DNA of 64,000 nucleotides from Sphingomonas sp. ATCC 31555 (GTDB lineage: Bacteria > Pseudomonadota > Alphaproteobacteria > Sphingomonadales > Sphingomonadaceae): assembly GCF_000282895.1 (NCBI RefSeq), contig NZ_ALBQ01000018.1, positions 124,001 through 188,000 of the forward strand, in the 5' to 3' direction. The notes under the pieces are model-generated. The model made no database searches and was not told the DNA's origin. It saw nothing but the letters and a program-made list of their open reading frames with translations. How positions within the stretch are numbered: the stretch's first letter is position 1; each line of letters starts with the position of its first letter. Positions 8,751 to 18,277 of the stretch are shown here, piece by piece. The translations under genes and the position numbers were made by a program.

Positions 8751-11471
8751 TCAGAAGCGCGTCCGCAGCGTCAGGCCGTAGGTACGCGGCTCGGCGAGAT
8801 ACGCCGAGAAAAGCTGGCGTCCGCCGGGATATTGCGGATCGACAAAAGGAGCCCCGGTCGCGCCTTCCTGGAAGGGCGAGTTGAACACCACCTGCGTGTA
8901 GTTCTGGTTGAACAGGTTCTGCGCCCATAATTCGATGGCCCAGCGCTCGTCCTTGCCGCGGATACCGATGCGGCCGTTGACGACGTTGAAGCCGTCTTGA
9001 ATCTTCTGCGGGAACAGATCCGATCCGGTGTTGAAGTCGCCCGTCATGCGCGTGTCGAAATAGACAAGGCCGCTCAGTCCCGAACTGCCGAGCGGCGGCG
9101 TCCATGCGATCGAAGCGGTGGCGACCACTTCGGGGGCGTTGGACAGATTACTTCCCGGCAGCAGCCGCAATGCCTGGTCCAGCGGCGCGCCCTGATCGGT
9201 GCCGACCAGCTGATCGCGATAATGCGTGTCGGCATAGGTCAGCCCCAGACCGATCTGCACGTCGCGCGCCGGCACCAGCGTGGCTTCGAGTTCGACGCCC
9301 TGCGATACGACGCCATAGCTTACATTGTCTGCCCCGCAGGCGCCGGTGGTGGTGGCGGCTGCGTTGTAGTTGCTGGCGGTGGTGAACTTGCTCTGGTCCC
9401 GGTCGCCGCCCGCGAGGCTGGCCGTACAGCCGTTGATATTCTGGACCAGGAACACCGTGCCGTTAAAGGTATTCAACTGGAAGTTCTTGAACTGCTGCCG
9501 GAAAATGGAAGCGTTCAGGCTAAACTTGCGCGTCGAATATTTCAGGCCGAGTTCGAAGGCGTCGTTTGTTTCCGGTGCGAATTGCAGGTTACCGACCACC
9601 GCTTGCGCGCCGCCCAGTGACGCGAATGTCGCGATCGGCAACTTCAGTGCGGAGCGATCGAGATTGAACCCGCCCGCTTTGTAGCCGCGCGAGTAGCTGC
9701 CGTAGAGTAACAGATCGTCCGTTGGCTTGTACGACAGGATCGCGGTGCCGGTGAATTGATCCTCCTTCCGCGTGTCACGGATCGAAACGCCGTTCAGTTC
9801 GGACGTGGAATTTCCCTGACAGGAAAGACCGACGATCGCATCCACCACGGCAGTCAGCGAAGCGACCGAGCGGAGCGGCAGCAGCGACGCCTGATTGGCG
9901 ACGCAGGCCGTGTTGTCGTTACCGAAACCGGCGTTGAAGCGCTTCCGCTCATTTGTGTAGCGCAGACCCATGGTGAGGTCCAACCTGTTGGTCACGTGGA
10001 AGATATTGTGCGTGAACAATGCCCAATTGCGGCTGTTCTGCCGGTACACGTCGCGCGTCGTGCCGCGATCGTTGATGCCGTCCAGGCGGTCGAACGCCGC
10101 ATAGATCAGCGGAGAGGCCGCGCCGAAAGCAGCCGGGCGCGCCGCCAGGCAGCCTGCGGAGGTCGGAGAATAGAGCGCCGCAAGCGCGCCTCCGGAGATG
10201 ATGCGGCAGGTGGCGAAGCGGCCATATTGGTTGCCGAACCGCAGATTATCGACAACGGTCAGATCCTCATCGGCGTAATAGCCGCCGACCAGCCAGTCCA
10301 GCCGGTTGTCGAAGGCATTGCCGTTCAGGCGCAGTTCCTGACTCCAGGTTTCGAACGCGCGCGATGAATTCGCGTTGGGCGAACGATACAGGATGTCGAC
10401 GGCGCTATAGTCGGTATCGGCGCCTTGGCTGGCGAAATAGTTCCGATAGCCGGTGATTGACGTGAGTGTTGCACCACCGAGCGTCCAATCCACCTGGACC
10501 GAGCCGCCCCAATCCTCGGTGATGCCGCCATAGCTGCGGCCGCGTGTGACATAGACATCGCGGCTATAGGGGTTGCTGAACGCCGCCAGGGGTTGCCCGA
10601 GATCGCGCAGCACGCGCACAATGTTGTTCGACGTGGGGCTGTTGAGCTGGCCGATATAAGGGCTGTTGGCCGAATCCATGTAGACGGCAGCGCAGCATTC
10701 TTCCTTGCGCTTGGTGTAATCGCCGATGACGCGCACGCGCAGATCGCTCGAGGGCTCGAACAGCAACTGCCCACGCAGGAAATAGCGGTCGCGATTGTTG
10801 ATGTCGCGATTGTTGGTAACATCGCGGTGGAACCCGTCGCGCTTCATATACACGCCGTCCAGCCGACCCGATACGTTGCCACCGATCGGCACGTTGACGA
10901 AGCCTTGCGCGCGTATCGTCTCGTAATTGCCGTATGTCACTTCGCCGCCCGCGGAGAAGTTGGGCTCGGGCATTCTCGACACGATGTTGATCAAGCCCGC
11001 CGAGGCATTGCGGCCGAACAGCGTACCCTGCGGGCCGCGCAGCACTTCGATCCGCTCGATTTCGCCCAGCTCGTTGAGGCCGATGCCGGAACGCGAGCGG
11101 TACACACCGTCGATGAACACCGCGACCGAGCTTTCCAGGCCAGGATTGTCGCCGACGGTGCCGATACCGCGGATGCGCGCCGATCCGTTCGCCTCGCTAC
11201 CCGTGGACGAGACGAGCAAAGATGGCGCCACCTGGTTCAATGCGCGGATATCGTTGGCACCCGTGCGTTGCAGGGCTTCGAAGCTCACGGCCGAAACGGC
11301 AATTGGCACATCGGCAAGCGCCTGGGCGCGCCCTTGTGCCGTGACGATGATTTCGTTGGATTCGGTTTCGGACAGCGGATCGGGCGTTTCCTGCGCATAG
11401 GCAGGCATAGTGAGCGCGATCGCGAGTGCCGGCGCCGCACAGGCCGACAGAAAGCGTAGCCGCATAGACAT
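8751..11471 (-). CDS. TonB-dependent outer-membrane receptor
   Basis: The protein has 906 residues from the start at 11471, which follows GGTGGAGAG; an earlier in-frame ATG at 11507 lacks this. It has a signal peptide ending PAYAQE, a TonB box-like NEIIVTAQ, and a plug domain (VPIAVSAVSFEAL to GRNASAGLINIVSR). A long beta-barrel follows, ending in TLRTRF with the usual terminal Phe. This branch (IRGIGT, RGPQGTLFGRNASAG) is the sphingomonad-type receptor often beside catabolic genes, and here it adjoins the acyl-CoA dehydrogenase cluster. It likely imports a hydrophobic or aromatic substrate rather than a classic siderophore, but the ligand is unknown. A promoter candidate and a terminator bracket it as a single-gene unit. 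Confidence 0.92.
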   Translation of the reverse strand: MSMRLRFLSACAAPALAIALTMPAYAQETPDPLSETESNEIIVTAQGRAQALADVPIAVSAVSFEALQRTGANDIRALNQVAPSLLVSSTGSEANGSARIRGIGTVGDNPGLESSVAVFIDGVYRSRSGIGLNELGEIERIEVLRGPQGTLFGRNASAGLINIVSRMPEPNFSAGGEVTYGNYETIRAQGFVNVPIGGNVSGRLDGVYMKRDGFHRDVTNNRDINNRDRYFLRGQLLFEPSSDLRVRVIGDYTKRKEECCAAVYMDSANSPYIGQLNSPTSNNIVRVLRDLGQPLAAFSNPYSRDVYVTRGRSYGGITEDWGGSVQVDWTLGGATLTSITGYRNYFASQGADTDYSAVDILYRSPNANSSRAFETWSQELRLNGNAFDNRLDWLVGGYYADEDLTVVDNLRFGNQYGRFATCRIISGGALAALYSPTSAGCLAARPAAFGAASPLIYAAFDRLDGINDRGTTRDVYRQNSRNWALFTHNIFHVTNRLDLTMGLRYTNERKRFNAGFGNDNTACVANQASLLPLRSVASLTAVVDAIVGLSCQGNSTSELNGVSIRDTRKEDQFTGTAILSYKPTDDLLLYGSYSRGYKAGGFNLDRSALKLPIATFASLGGAQAVVGNLQFAPETNDAFELGLKYSTRKFSLNASIFRQQFKNFQLNTFNGTVFLVQNINGCTASLAGGDRDQSKFTTASNYNAAATTTGACGADNVSYGVVSQGVELEATLVPARDVQIGLGLTYADTHYRDQLVGTDQGAPLDQALRLLPGSNLSNAPEVVATASIAWTPPLGSSGLSGLVYFDTRMTGDFNTGSDLFPQKIQDGFNVVNGRIGIRGKDERWAIELWAQNLFNQNYTQVVFNSPFQEGATGAPFVDPQYPGGRQLFSAYLAEPRTYGLTLRTRF

Positions 11472-11519
11472 CTCTCCACCTTGGCTGGAGCCTCTTTCGC
11501 GCTCCATACCGTACCTTCG

Positions 11520-11548
11520 AATACACGCCCTCCGCCAAGCGCCGTCAA
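11520..11548 (-). promoter_or_regulatory. Candidate sigma-70 promoter of the TonB receptor
   Basis: On the minus strand TTGACG (11548-11543) is separated by exactly 17 bases from TGTATT (11525-11520). Matches to consensus are 5 of 6 and 4 of 6. Transcription would start about 40 bases before the receptor ATG. Confidence 0.5.
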
Positions 11549-11783
11549 GAAAAACTAAAGTTTCAAAATGCTACCCGAACCAAAATGTGGCACGGAAAGC
11601 ACAGTGACGGCGAACCATATTGGCAAGCGCCGCACCGCAACATGCGCCGCAGCAAACCCCGGCTGCATCTCAGCACGCGACGGCGGGCTCGCCACGGTTG
11701 CGCTTGCCGTAGCGTCTGCAGTGCCGCTTCGTCGCGCGCTACCCTTCGTCGGAAGGGCCAATCGCCCCTTTCGCCGCACCGGC

Positions 11784-11830
11784 GACAAATTGCGACATTT
11801 TCGTGGGCGCCTGACAAATCTGCGCGACAT
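11784..11830. repeat. Imperfect direct repeat upstream of the EF-hand gene
   Basis: GACAAATTGCGACAT (11784-11798) recurs as GACAAATCTGCGCGACAT (11813-11830), 29 bases apart, within the 435-base gene-free stretch 11472-11906. The pair could be a tandem regulator site for the EF-hand/two-component genes. Apart from this and the receptor promoter, nothing coding-like or RNA-like is evident in that gap. Confidence 0.3.
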
Positions 11831-11906
11831 CATCGCGGCAAAACCAGGATGCGTGCCGGGGTCATGTCCCCGCCCTCGGCACCAATCACCGTGCAGGAGC
11901 TTCCAG

Positions 11907-12398
11907 ATGCTGAAACGTCTCACCCTCACCGCGATCGGGGCAACGCTCCTTGCGGGTGCGGCCCAGGCCCGACAGGCCGAACCGCAGGATGGTCCCCGTC
12001 CCGGACCCCGTCCCGACCTGATCGGTATGGCAGACAAGAATAAGGACGGTGTCGTCACCCGCGACGAAATGCTCGCCGGCATCGCGACCCACTTCGCCGC
12101 GATGGATACCAATCACGACGGCAAGGTCACGCCCGAGGAACGCGCCGCCTTCCAGGCGACGATGCGCGCGCGCATGGGCGGCCGCATGCCCGCACCGAAG
12201 GAAATGACGCTGGCCGAGGAACAGGCTCGTGCCGGCCGCATGTTCGACCGGGTCGACACCAATCACGATGGAAAGATCGATGCGACGGAACGCAGAGCGG
12301 CAGCGAAACGCATGATGGCGATGGGCGGCCGCCGCGGTCGCGGAGGTCCGCCGATGGGCGGCGACATGCCTCCACCCCCTCCGGCCGGCGAAGACTGA
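11907..12398 (+). CDS. Exported EF-hand calcium-binding protein
   Basis: A 163-residue protein with a signal peptide (about residues 1-22, LAGAAQARQ). It has three EF-hand loops: DKNKDGVVTRDE, DTNHDGKVTPEE and DTNHDGKIDATE. Each has Asp at positions 1, 3 and 5 and an acid at 12, so all should bind Ca. A basic, Gly/Arg-rich region and a Pro-rich C terminus (MPPPPPAGED) follow. The start is the ATG after CAGGAGC; the longer open frame to 11568 does not look coding. A two-component system follows on the same strand 159 bases downstream, hinting at periplasmic Ca or envelope sensing, but a link is inferred. Confidence 0.85.
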   Translation: MLKRLTLTAIGATLLAGAAQARQAEPQDGPRPGPRPDLIGMADKNKDGVVTRDEMLAGIATHFAAMDTNHDGKVTPEERAAFQATMRARMGGRMPAPKEMTLAEEQARAGRMFDRVDTNHDGKIDATERRAAAKRMMAMGGRRGRGGPPMGGDMPPPPPAGED

Positions 12399-12557
12399 CG
12401 CCAGGCCGGATCAGCCGGGCGGGAGCGCCAACGGCGTCGTTCTTCCGTCCCCGTCGGAAGTAAAAGCGCCTCCCCCGTCGCTTCACCACGGCGCCCGCGG
12501 ATCTCCTCCCTCCCGCCCGGCTCTTCCCCCTTCCGCCGAAAGCGCTAGTCTGCTCCG

Positions 12558-13277
12558 ATGTCCGACGTCCCCCACCTGCTGCTAGTCGACGACGAGCGAT
12601 CGATCCGCGAGCCGCTCGCGCAATATCTTACGCGCCAGGGATTTCGCGTAACCCAGGCGGGCGATGCGGAAAGCGCGCGCGCGCGGCTGAACGCCTATGC
12701 GATCGATCTGGTAGTGCTCGACATCATGATGCCTGGCGAGGACGGGCTGAGCCTGTGCCGCCACATCCGCGAGACCAGCGAAACGCCGGTGATCCTGCTC
12801 ACCGCTCGCAGCGAGGAGACCGATCGTATCGTCGGCCTTGAGATGGGCGCGGACGATTATGTGGTAAAGCCGTTCAGTCCGCGCGAGCTTTCGGCGCGTA
12901 TTAAGGTGGTGCTGCGGCGCTGGTCCGCCGGCGGTGCGAAACAGCACCCACCGGAAACCGGCTCCTTCGCCTTTGCCGGCTGGGTGCTGCGTACCGGCGA
13001 GCGGACGCTGGTCGATCGCGAGGGCGTGTCGGTGCCGCTTTCCACCGGCGAGTATAACCTGCTGCTCGCGCTGGTCACGCGGCCGCGCCAGGTGCTTACC
13101 CGCGACCAACTGCTTGATCTTACGCAAGGGCGCGAGGCCGCGGCATTCGATCGCGCGATCGACAACCAGGTAAGCCGCCTGCGCAAGAAAATCGAAACCG
13201 ACGCCAAGAACCCGTCGATCATCAAGACGGTGTGGGGCGGGGGCTACACCCTGGCGGCCGAGGTTACGCGGCTTTGA
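12558..13277 (+). CDS. OmpR-type response regulator
   Basis: The product has 239 residues. The receiver domain (1-120) has the acidic pair DDE at 11-13, phosphoacceptor Asp55 in LVVLDIMMPG and Lys104 in VKPF. A C-terminal winged-helix domain (about 135-235) ends with WGGGYTL. It forms an operon with the downstream kinase, whose TTG start overlaps its TGA. Target genes are not evident; the EF-hand gene upstream is a candidate. Confidence 0.93.
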   Translation: MSDVPHLLLVDDERSIREPLAQYLTRQGFRVTQAGDAESARARLNAYAIDLVVLDIMMPGEDGLSLCRHIRETSETPVILLTARSEETDRIVGLEMGADDYVVKPFSPRELSARIKVVLRRWSAGGAKQHPPETGSFAFAGWVLRTGERTLVDREGVSVPLSTGEYNLLLALVTRPRQVLTRDQLLDLTQGREAAAFDRAIDNQVSRLRKKIETDAKNPSIIKTVWGGGYTLAAEVTRL

Positions 13278-14653
13278 AGCGCTTCTATCCCACCAGCCTT
13301 GTCGGACGCATCGCGCTGTTGGTCGCGGCGGCGCTGTTCGTGGCGCAGGCGATCAACTTCACGCTGTTGCTGCACGAGCGGCAAAAAGCCCGCTTCGCGC
13401 TGGTGATCGTGCCGGCGACGACCCGGCTTGCCGATGCAGCGGAACGGCTGCTGACGTTGCAACGCGAAATGCCGGCAGAGCCCGGCGTCGCGAAGCGACG
13501 CTTCCTGTCGGATCCGCGCACCCATGTGCGCCTGCATCGCGACAATCCATTCGCAGACCAGCCCAATCGCCGCGCGGACGTGGAGCGCGACTTGCGACGC
13601 GGGCTGGAGGATGCAGGCCTGCGCGCGGGCACCATCGTCGCGGCGCTGCGGCCCGTCCATCCGCAACGCCTGCGCAACCCCAAGATGGATCCGCTCCGCG
13701 CCGAGCGGCTGCGGCGGATGGGCGCCGAAATGCTGGTGGCGGTGGAGCTGCCGGGCAAGGGATGGCTGACGCTCGCCACCCCATGGCCGCGCAGCGACTT
13801 CGGGCTGATCTGGCAACTCGCGGCGCAGACGCTGATCCTCTATGTCGTCGTGCTGATACCGGTGTTGCTGGTCGGCGGCCGGATTGCCCGGCCGCTGCGG
13901 ACGCTCACCGATGCGGCGCGTACCTTCCGCCCCGGCGACGATACCCCGCCGCTGCGCGAGCGCGGGCCTAGCGACGTGCGCGCGCTGATCGCCGCCTATA
14001 ACGCGCTCGGCCGGCGGGTAACGTCGATGCTGGACGAGAAGGATCGGATGCTCGGCGCGATCGGCCACGATCTGCGCACGCCGCTCCAGGCACTCCGCGT
14101 CCGCATCGAATCGGTGGAGGACGAGGACGATCGCGCCCGCATGGTCGACACGATCGACGAGATGAGCCGCACGCTGGACGACATCCTGTCGCTGGCCCGG
14201 CTGGGAAGGCCGAGCGAGCCAAACACCGATGTCGATCTAGGCGCGCTGGTCGATGCGGTGGTCGAGGACTTCCGCGATCTCGACCATGACGTGACGTTCG
14301 AGGAGCCGGCCAGGCTGAAGATGCGGTTGCGGCCCACGCTGATGCGGCGCGCGGTCCGCAACCTGATCGAGAATGCCGTCAAATATGGCGGCGGTGCGGA
14401 GGTGCGTCTGATCGCGGAGGCCGAACGCATCACGATCGAGGTTTGCGATCGCGGGCCCGGCATTCCCCCGGAGAAGATGGACGCGGTGTTCAACCCCTTC
14501 ACGCGGCTGGAGGAGTCGCGCAACCGCAATACAGGCGGCATCGGTCTGGGCCTCGCGCTGGCACGGGCAATCGTCAGCGATGCCGGCGGCACGATCGCGC
14601 TTTCGAACCGCGAAGGCGGCGGGCTGGTGGCCACAATCACGCTCCCGCGGTGA
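13274..14653 (+). CDS. HAMP-containing sensor histidine kinase
   Basis: A 459-residue partner of the preceding regulator. Transmembrane segments lie at about residues 8-30 and 180-205, flanking a periplasmic sensor region. A HAMP linker (GGRIARPLRTL) follows, then HisKA with His265 in IGHDLRTPLQ. The ATPase has N box RNLIENAVKYG, D box DRGPGIP and G box GGIGLGLALA. The likely start is TTG at 13274, overlapping the regulator stop as TTGA. The next upstream start, an ATG at 13232, would overlap the regulator by 46 bases. All catalytic boxes look intact. Confidence 0.92.
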   Translation: MKRFYPTSLVGRIALLVAAALFVAQAINFTLLLHERQKARFALVIVPATTRLADAAERLLTLQREMPAEPGVAKRRFLSDPRTHVRLHRDNPFADQPNRRADVERDLRRGLEDAGLRAGTIVAALRPVHPQRLRNPKMDPLRAERLRRMGAEMLVAVELPGKGWLTLATPWPRSDFGLIWQLAAQTLILYVVVLIPVLLVGGRIARPLRTLTDAARTFRPGDDTPPLRERGPSDVRALIAAYNALGRRVTSMLDEKDRMLGAIGHDLRTPLQALRVRIESVEDEDDRARMVDTIDEMSRTLDDILSLARLGRPSEPNTDVDLGALVDAVVEDFRDLDHDVTFEEPARLKMRLRPTLMRRAVRNLIENAVKYGGGAEVRLIAEAERITIEVCDRGPGIPPEKMDAVFNPFTRLEESRNRNTGGIGLGLALARAIVSDAGGTIALSNREGGGLVATITLPR

Positions 14654-14666
14654 GGCCGATCTCTGG

Positions 14667-14688
14667 CCCCTCCTGCCGGGAGGAGGGG
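14667..14688. repeat. GC-rich hairpin after the kinase gene
   Basis: CCCCTCCT (14667-14674) and AGGAGGGG (14681-14688) form a perfect 8-bp stem with a 6-base loop, 14 bases after the kinase stop. There is no T-tract. It resembles the other GC-rich intergenic palindromes of this window and may aid termination. Confidence 0.4.
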
Positions 14689-14762
14689 TTGGGGATTCCG
14701 GAACGTTAGTAGGTCTCGGTGAGATACTGCCCACCCCCGCCCCTGAGGGGGACTCAAAACAA

Positions 14763-14794
14763 GAAAAAGCCGCGCTCCCATCGGAAGCGCGGCT
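14763..14794 (-). terminator. Rho-independent terminator of ndk
   Basis: On the minus strand AGCCGCGCT (14794-14786) pairs with AGCGCGGCT (14776-14768) across a 9-base loop. A T-run (14767-14763) and further T-rich sequence follow. It lies 29 bases after the ndk stop. Confidence 0.88.
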
Positions 14795-14822
14795 CTTTGT
14801 CTCTGCCGAAAGAGTCAGCCGA

Positions 14823-15245
14823 TCAGCCGACGATTTCTTCCGGCTTGAAGAAGAAGGCGATTTCGATCGCGGCATTTTCTTCCGAATCCGAACCATGGAC
14901 CGAGTTGGCCTCGATCGATTCGGCCAGTTCCTTGCGGATCGTGCCGGGCTCGGCATTGGCCGGGTTGGTCGCGCCCATGATGTCGCGGTTGCGCTGCACG
15001 GCGTTCTCGCCTTCGAGCACCTGCACCACGACCGGGCCGGAAATCATGAATTCAACCAGGTCGTTGAAGAAGGGGCGCTCCTTGTGCACCGCATAGAAGC
15101 CTTCAGCCTGCTCGCGGCTCATCTGGATGCGCTTGGAAGCGACGACGCGCAGGCCGGCATCTTCCAGCATCTTGGTGACGGCGCCGGTGAGGTTGCGGCG
15201 GGTTGCATCGGGCTTGATGATCGAAAAGGTCCGGGTCGCGGCCAT
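14823..15245 (-). CDS. ndk: Nucleoside diphosphate kinase
   Basis: The protein has 140 residues, the standard bacterial length. It transfers the gamma-phosphate of ATP to nucleoside diphosphates through a phospho-histidine. It begins [16 protein letters not shown] and carries the active-site stretch [12 protein letters not shown] with the catalytic His. [14 protein letters not shown] and [18 protein letters not shown] are also diagnostic. The ATG at 15245 gives the expected N terminus. A strong terminator follows, so it appears monocistronic. Confidence 0.97.
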   Translation of the reverse strand: MAATRTFSIIKPDATRRNLTGAVTKMLEDAGLRVVASKRIQMSREQAEGFYAVHKERPFFNDLVEFMISGPVVVQVLEGENAVQRNRDIMGATNPANAEPGTIRKELAESIEANSVHGSDSEENAAIEIAFFFKPEEIVG

Positions 15246-15319
15246 GGCCGTGCGGCTCCTATAGTTGGGGATGGGGAAAAGTTGCGGCTCCCTAGTCCCG
15301 GCGCCTCGGCAATGCAAGC

Positions 15320-15760
15320 TCAGGCGACTTGCGCCCAGCGTCCATTTTCGTCCTGCCGCCAATAGCGGCGATCGATGCCTTCGCGTTCGCCCAGCGCCCG
15401 CCAGGCGACTCGGGCGGCGGCGATATTGTCTTCATCGAAAAAGTGAAACACGCGATCGAAGGCGAGCGCCTCGTCGCGCCAAAGGCCGTCGATCAGCGCG
15501 ACGTACCTGGCCCCGTTGGTCGCCAGCACCTGTCCGGCAATGAGGATGGGCTGCTCGGCATCCCACGCCTCGCCCGCCTCGCCATGGGGAAGGAAGCTGG
15601 CCGGCGCATAGCTCCAGAGCCGCTGATCGATCTGCTTGCGCAGCGCTTCCTCGCCTGCCACGACCAGCAGGCGCGCGCCACCCGCCAACACCTTTTCTGC
15701 GATCTGCGGCAGCACGCGCTCCAGCGGCGCCTTGGTGAGATGATAGAAATCGACCTGCAT
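15320..15760 (-). CDS. holC: DNA polymerase III chi subunit
   Basis: This 146-residue protein begins MQVDFYHL and has the HolC fold features: a Walker-like beta-strand [10 protein letters not shown], the [13 protein letters not shown] segment and late RVFHFFDED. Chi links the clamp loader to single-strand-binding protein. The start at 15760 gives the family length; the longer open frame to 16054 is antisense to lptD. It is divergent from lptD across 119 bases and lies upstream of ndk on the same strand. Confidence 0.9.
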   Translation of the reverse strand: MQVDFYHLTKAPLERVLPQIAEKVLAGGARLLVVAGEEALRKQIDQRLWSYAPASFLPHGEAGEAWDAEQPILIAGQVLATNGARYVALIDGLWRDEALAFDRVFHFFDEDNIAAARVAWRALGEREGIDRRYWRQDENGRWAQVA

Positions 15761-15879
15761 CGGGCCCCGATAGCCGCGATAGGCGTTCGGGCCAACGCAT
15801 GCCGCCGTTGCGATGGCGCAACCGCTGCGATAGGGCGGCTTTTGGCGTACGGGGAGTTGACGCGAAGGTGGGAAGTATT

Positions 15880-18183
15880 GTGACGCGCAGGGCCCTGTCC
15901 GTTTCGGCCGCGCTCGGCCTGTGCCTGTCGGCCGAGGCCCGCGCGCAGCAGGCCGCCGAGCCGGTTCGGGCGCCCGCGGCCGATGCTGCCGCGCAGGATG
16001 TTCCCGCCGCAAACCTTCAGGATCGGCCGGTCGAACCGCCGCCGCCCTCACCAACCGGCCTGCCCGACGACCCAGACCAGGTGCAGTTCACCGCCGATAC
16101 GCTCGATTATGACATGAACAACGACGTCGTCACCGCCAGTGGCGACGTGCGCCTTTTCCGCCAGAGCAACCGGCTCAGGGCGGACAAGGTGAGCTGGGAT
16201 CGCCGCACCGGCAAGGTAACGGCGGAGGGCAACATTGCCGTGATCAACCCACAGGGGGATGCGGCCTATGGCGACCGGATCGAGCTGACCGACACGCTGA
16301 AGGACGGTGTGGTCGAGAATATGCTCGTCGTGCTCGAAGCCGGCGGCCGCATCGCCGCCGAGCATGGCCAGCGCAGCGACGGCGGCGTGATCACCGTCGA
16401 AAACGCCGCCTATACGCCGTGCACCGTCACCAACACGGCGGGGTGCCCCAAGGAGCCTTCGTGGAAGATCACTGCCGATCAGGTCGTCTATGATCCGAAT
16501 CGGCGCCGACTGCGCTATCGCGGCGCCCGCATCGGCGTTTTCGGTTTTCTCACCCTGCCGCTGCCCGCTTTCTCGCATCCGGCCGGTGGACAGAGCGACT
16601 CCGGCATCCTGACGCCCGACGTGCGCTACAGCCGGGTTAACGGCTTCCAGCTCGCCGTGCCTTATTTCATCAGTTTGGCGCCCAACCGCGACCTGACCGT
16701 CACGCCGCGTGTGTTTTCCGATACGCTGCCGATGCTGCAGGTGGATTATCGCGAATTGAACAGCCTCGGCTCGTTCCGCGTCTCCGCCTATGGCACCTAC
16801 AGCCGCCGCGCGGACGATCTCACCGTGTCGCAAACGCCATCGTCGCTGCGGAACGACGTACGCGGCTATTTCGATCTGCTCGGCCGCTACCAGCTCGATA
16901 CTAACTGGTCGGTATCGGCATCTCTGCGGATGGCGAGCGACCGGACCTTCCTGCGCCGCTACGACATTTCCCGGGACGACCGGCTGCGCAACAACATCTC
17001 GCTCGAACGGATCGATGCCAACAGCTATTTCGTCGTCAACGCCTGGGCCGCGCAGACGCTGCGGATCACCGGGCCACAAGGGCTGCAGCCGATCGCGCTG
17101 CCGGAAATCGATTATCGCCGCCGCGTCGAGGAAAACATAACCGGCGGGCATTTCGATTTCGAGGTGAACACGCTCGCCCTGACCCGCACCGCAGGCCAGG
17201 ATACGCAGCGCGCCTTTGCCAGCGCCCAGTGGAGCCTCCGCCGCCTGACGAATTGGGGGCAGGAAGTGACGTTCACCGGCTACGCCCGCGGCGACATTTA
17301 CAACACCAGCGATTCGCTAACGACCAGCGTGATCAACTATCGCGGCGAAGACGGCTTCCACACGCGTGGGATCGCCGCGGCGGCGGTGGACGTGAAGTGG
17401 CCGTTCGTCGGCGCCTTTCTGGGCGGATCCCAGCGCATCACCCCGCGCGTGCAGATGGTTGCCGCGCCGCATCTCGCCAACATGGAGATTCCGAACGAGG
17501 ACGCGCGCGCCGTGGATCTCGAGGATTCCAACCTTTTCGCGCTCAATCGCTTCCCGGGCTATGACCGGTTCGAGGATTCAACGCGGTTCACCTATGGCCT
17601 CGACTATGCGCTCAACCTGCCGGGCTTCAGCATCGATGCCAATATCGGGCAGAGCTATCGCCTGACCACCCGGCCCACCCTGCTGCCCAACGGAACGGGG
17701 CTGACCGACCGGCTCTCGGACATCGTGGGACGGACGGTCATCCGCTTCCACGATTTCGTCAGCTTCACCCACCGCTACCGGCTGGACAAGGACGGGCTGG
17801 CCGTGCGCCGCAACGAGCTCGACATGGCGCTCGGCTCACGCGCGACCTATGTCCAGATCGGCTATCTGCGGCTCAACCGGAACATCAGTGCCACGCTGGA
17901 GGATCTGCAGGACCGCGAGGAGCTGCGTCTGGGCTCGCGCGTGCAGATCGCGCGCTTCTGGTCTCTTTCGGGATCGACGTTGATCGACCTGACCGACAAG
18001 AACGAGGATCCCCTGTCCGCCGCCGATGGCTATCAGCCTATCCGCCACCGTATCGGCGTCTTCTATGAAGACGACTGTCTGCGTGTTGGGGCCACCTGGC
18101 GCCGCGACTATGCCACCACCGGTGACGCCCGCGCCGGCAATTCGTATCTTCTCACCCTCGCCTTCAAGAATCTGGGGCGCTAA
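15880..18183 (+). CDS. lptD: LPS-assembly protein LptD
   Basis: This is the outer-membrane translocon that inserts lipopolysaccharide with LptE. The signal peptide ends SAEARAQQ. An OstA-type jellyroll follows (about residues 65-170; VQFTADTLDYD, VVTASGDVRLF), then the large barrel domain to residue 767. Cysteines occur near the jellyroll-barrel border (YTPCTV, AGCPKEP) and near the C terminus (EDDCLRVG), suitable for the disulfides known in LptD. The preferred start is GTG 15880 after GGGAAG; GTG 15868 is possible. It heads the conserved lptD-surA-pdxA-rsmA order. Confidence 0.93.
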   Translation: MTRRALSVSAALGLCLSAEARAQQAAEPVRAPAADAAAQDVPAANLQDRPVEPPPPSPTGLPDDPDQVQFTADTLDYDMNNDVVTASGDVRLFRQSNRLRADKVSWDRRTGKVTAEGNIAVINPQGDAAYGDRIELTDTLKDGVVENMLVVLEAGGRIAAEHGQRSDGGVITVENAAYTPCTVTNTAGCPKEPSWKITADQVVYDPNRRRLRYRGARIGVFGFLTLPLPAFSHPAGGQSDSGILTPDVRYSRVNGFQLAVPYFISLAPNRDLTVTPRVFSDTLPMLQVDYRELNSLGSFRVSAYGTYSRRADDLTVSQTPSSLRNDVRGYFDLLGRYQLDTNWSVSASLRMASDRTFLRRYDISRDDRLRNNISLERIDANSYFVVNAWAAQTLRITGPQGLQPIALPEIDYRRRVEENITGGHFDFEVNTLALTRTAGQDTQRAFASAQWSLRRLTNWGQEVTFTGYARGDIYNTSDSLTTSVINYRGEDGFHTRGIAAAAVDVKWPFVGAFLGGSQRITPRVQMVAAPHLANMEIPNEDARAVDLEDSNLFALNRFPGYDRFEDSTRFTYGLDYALNLPGFSIDANIGQSYRLTTRPTLLPNGTGLTDRLSDIVGRTVIRFHDFVSFTHRYRLDKDGLAVRRNELDMALGSRATYVQIGYLRLNRNISATLEDLQDREELRLGSRVQIARFWSLSGSTLIDLTDKNEDPLSAADGYQPIRHRIGVFYEDDCLRVGATWRRDYATTGDARAGNSYLLTLAFKNLGR

Positions 18184-18277
18184 TACGGTGCGAACCGGAG
18201 GCGGGCGCTAAGCCTTGGTTCAGGCACAATTGACGATTAAGCGCAGCGTTTCCGAAAAGGATGAGGGCCGTTCTGAA

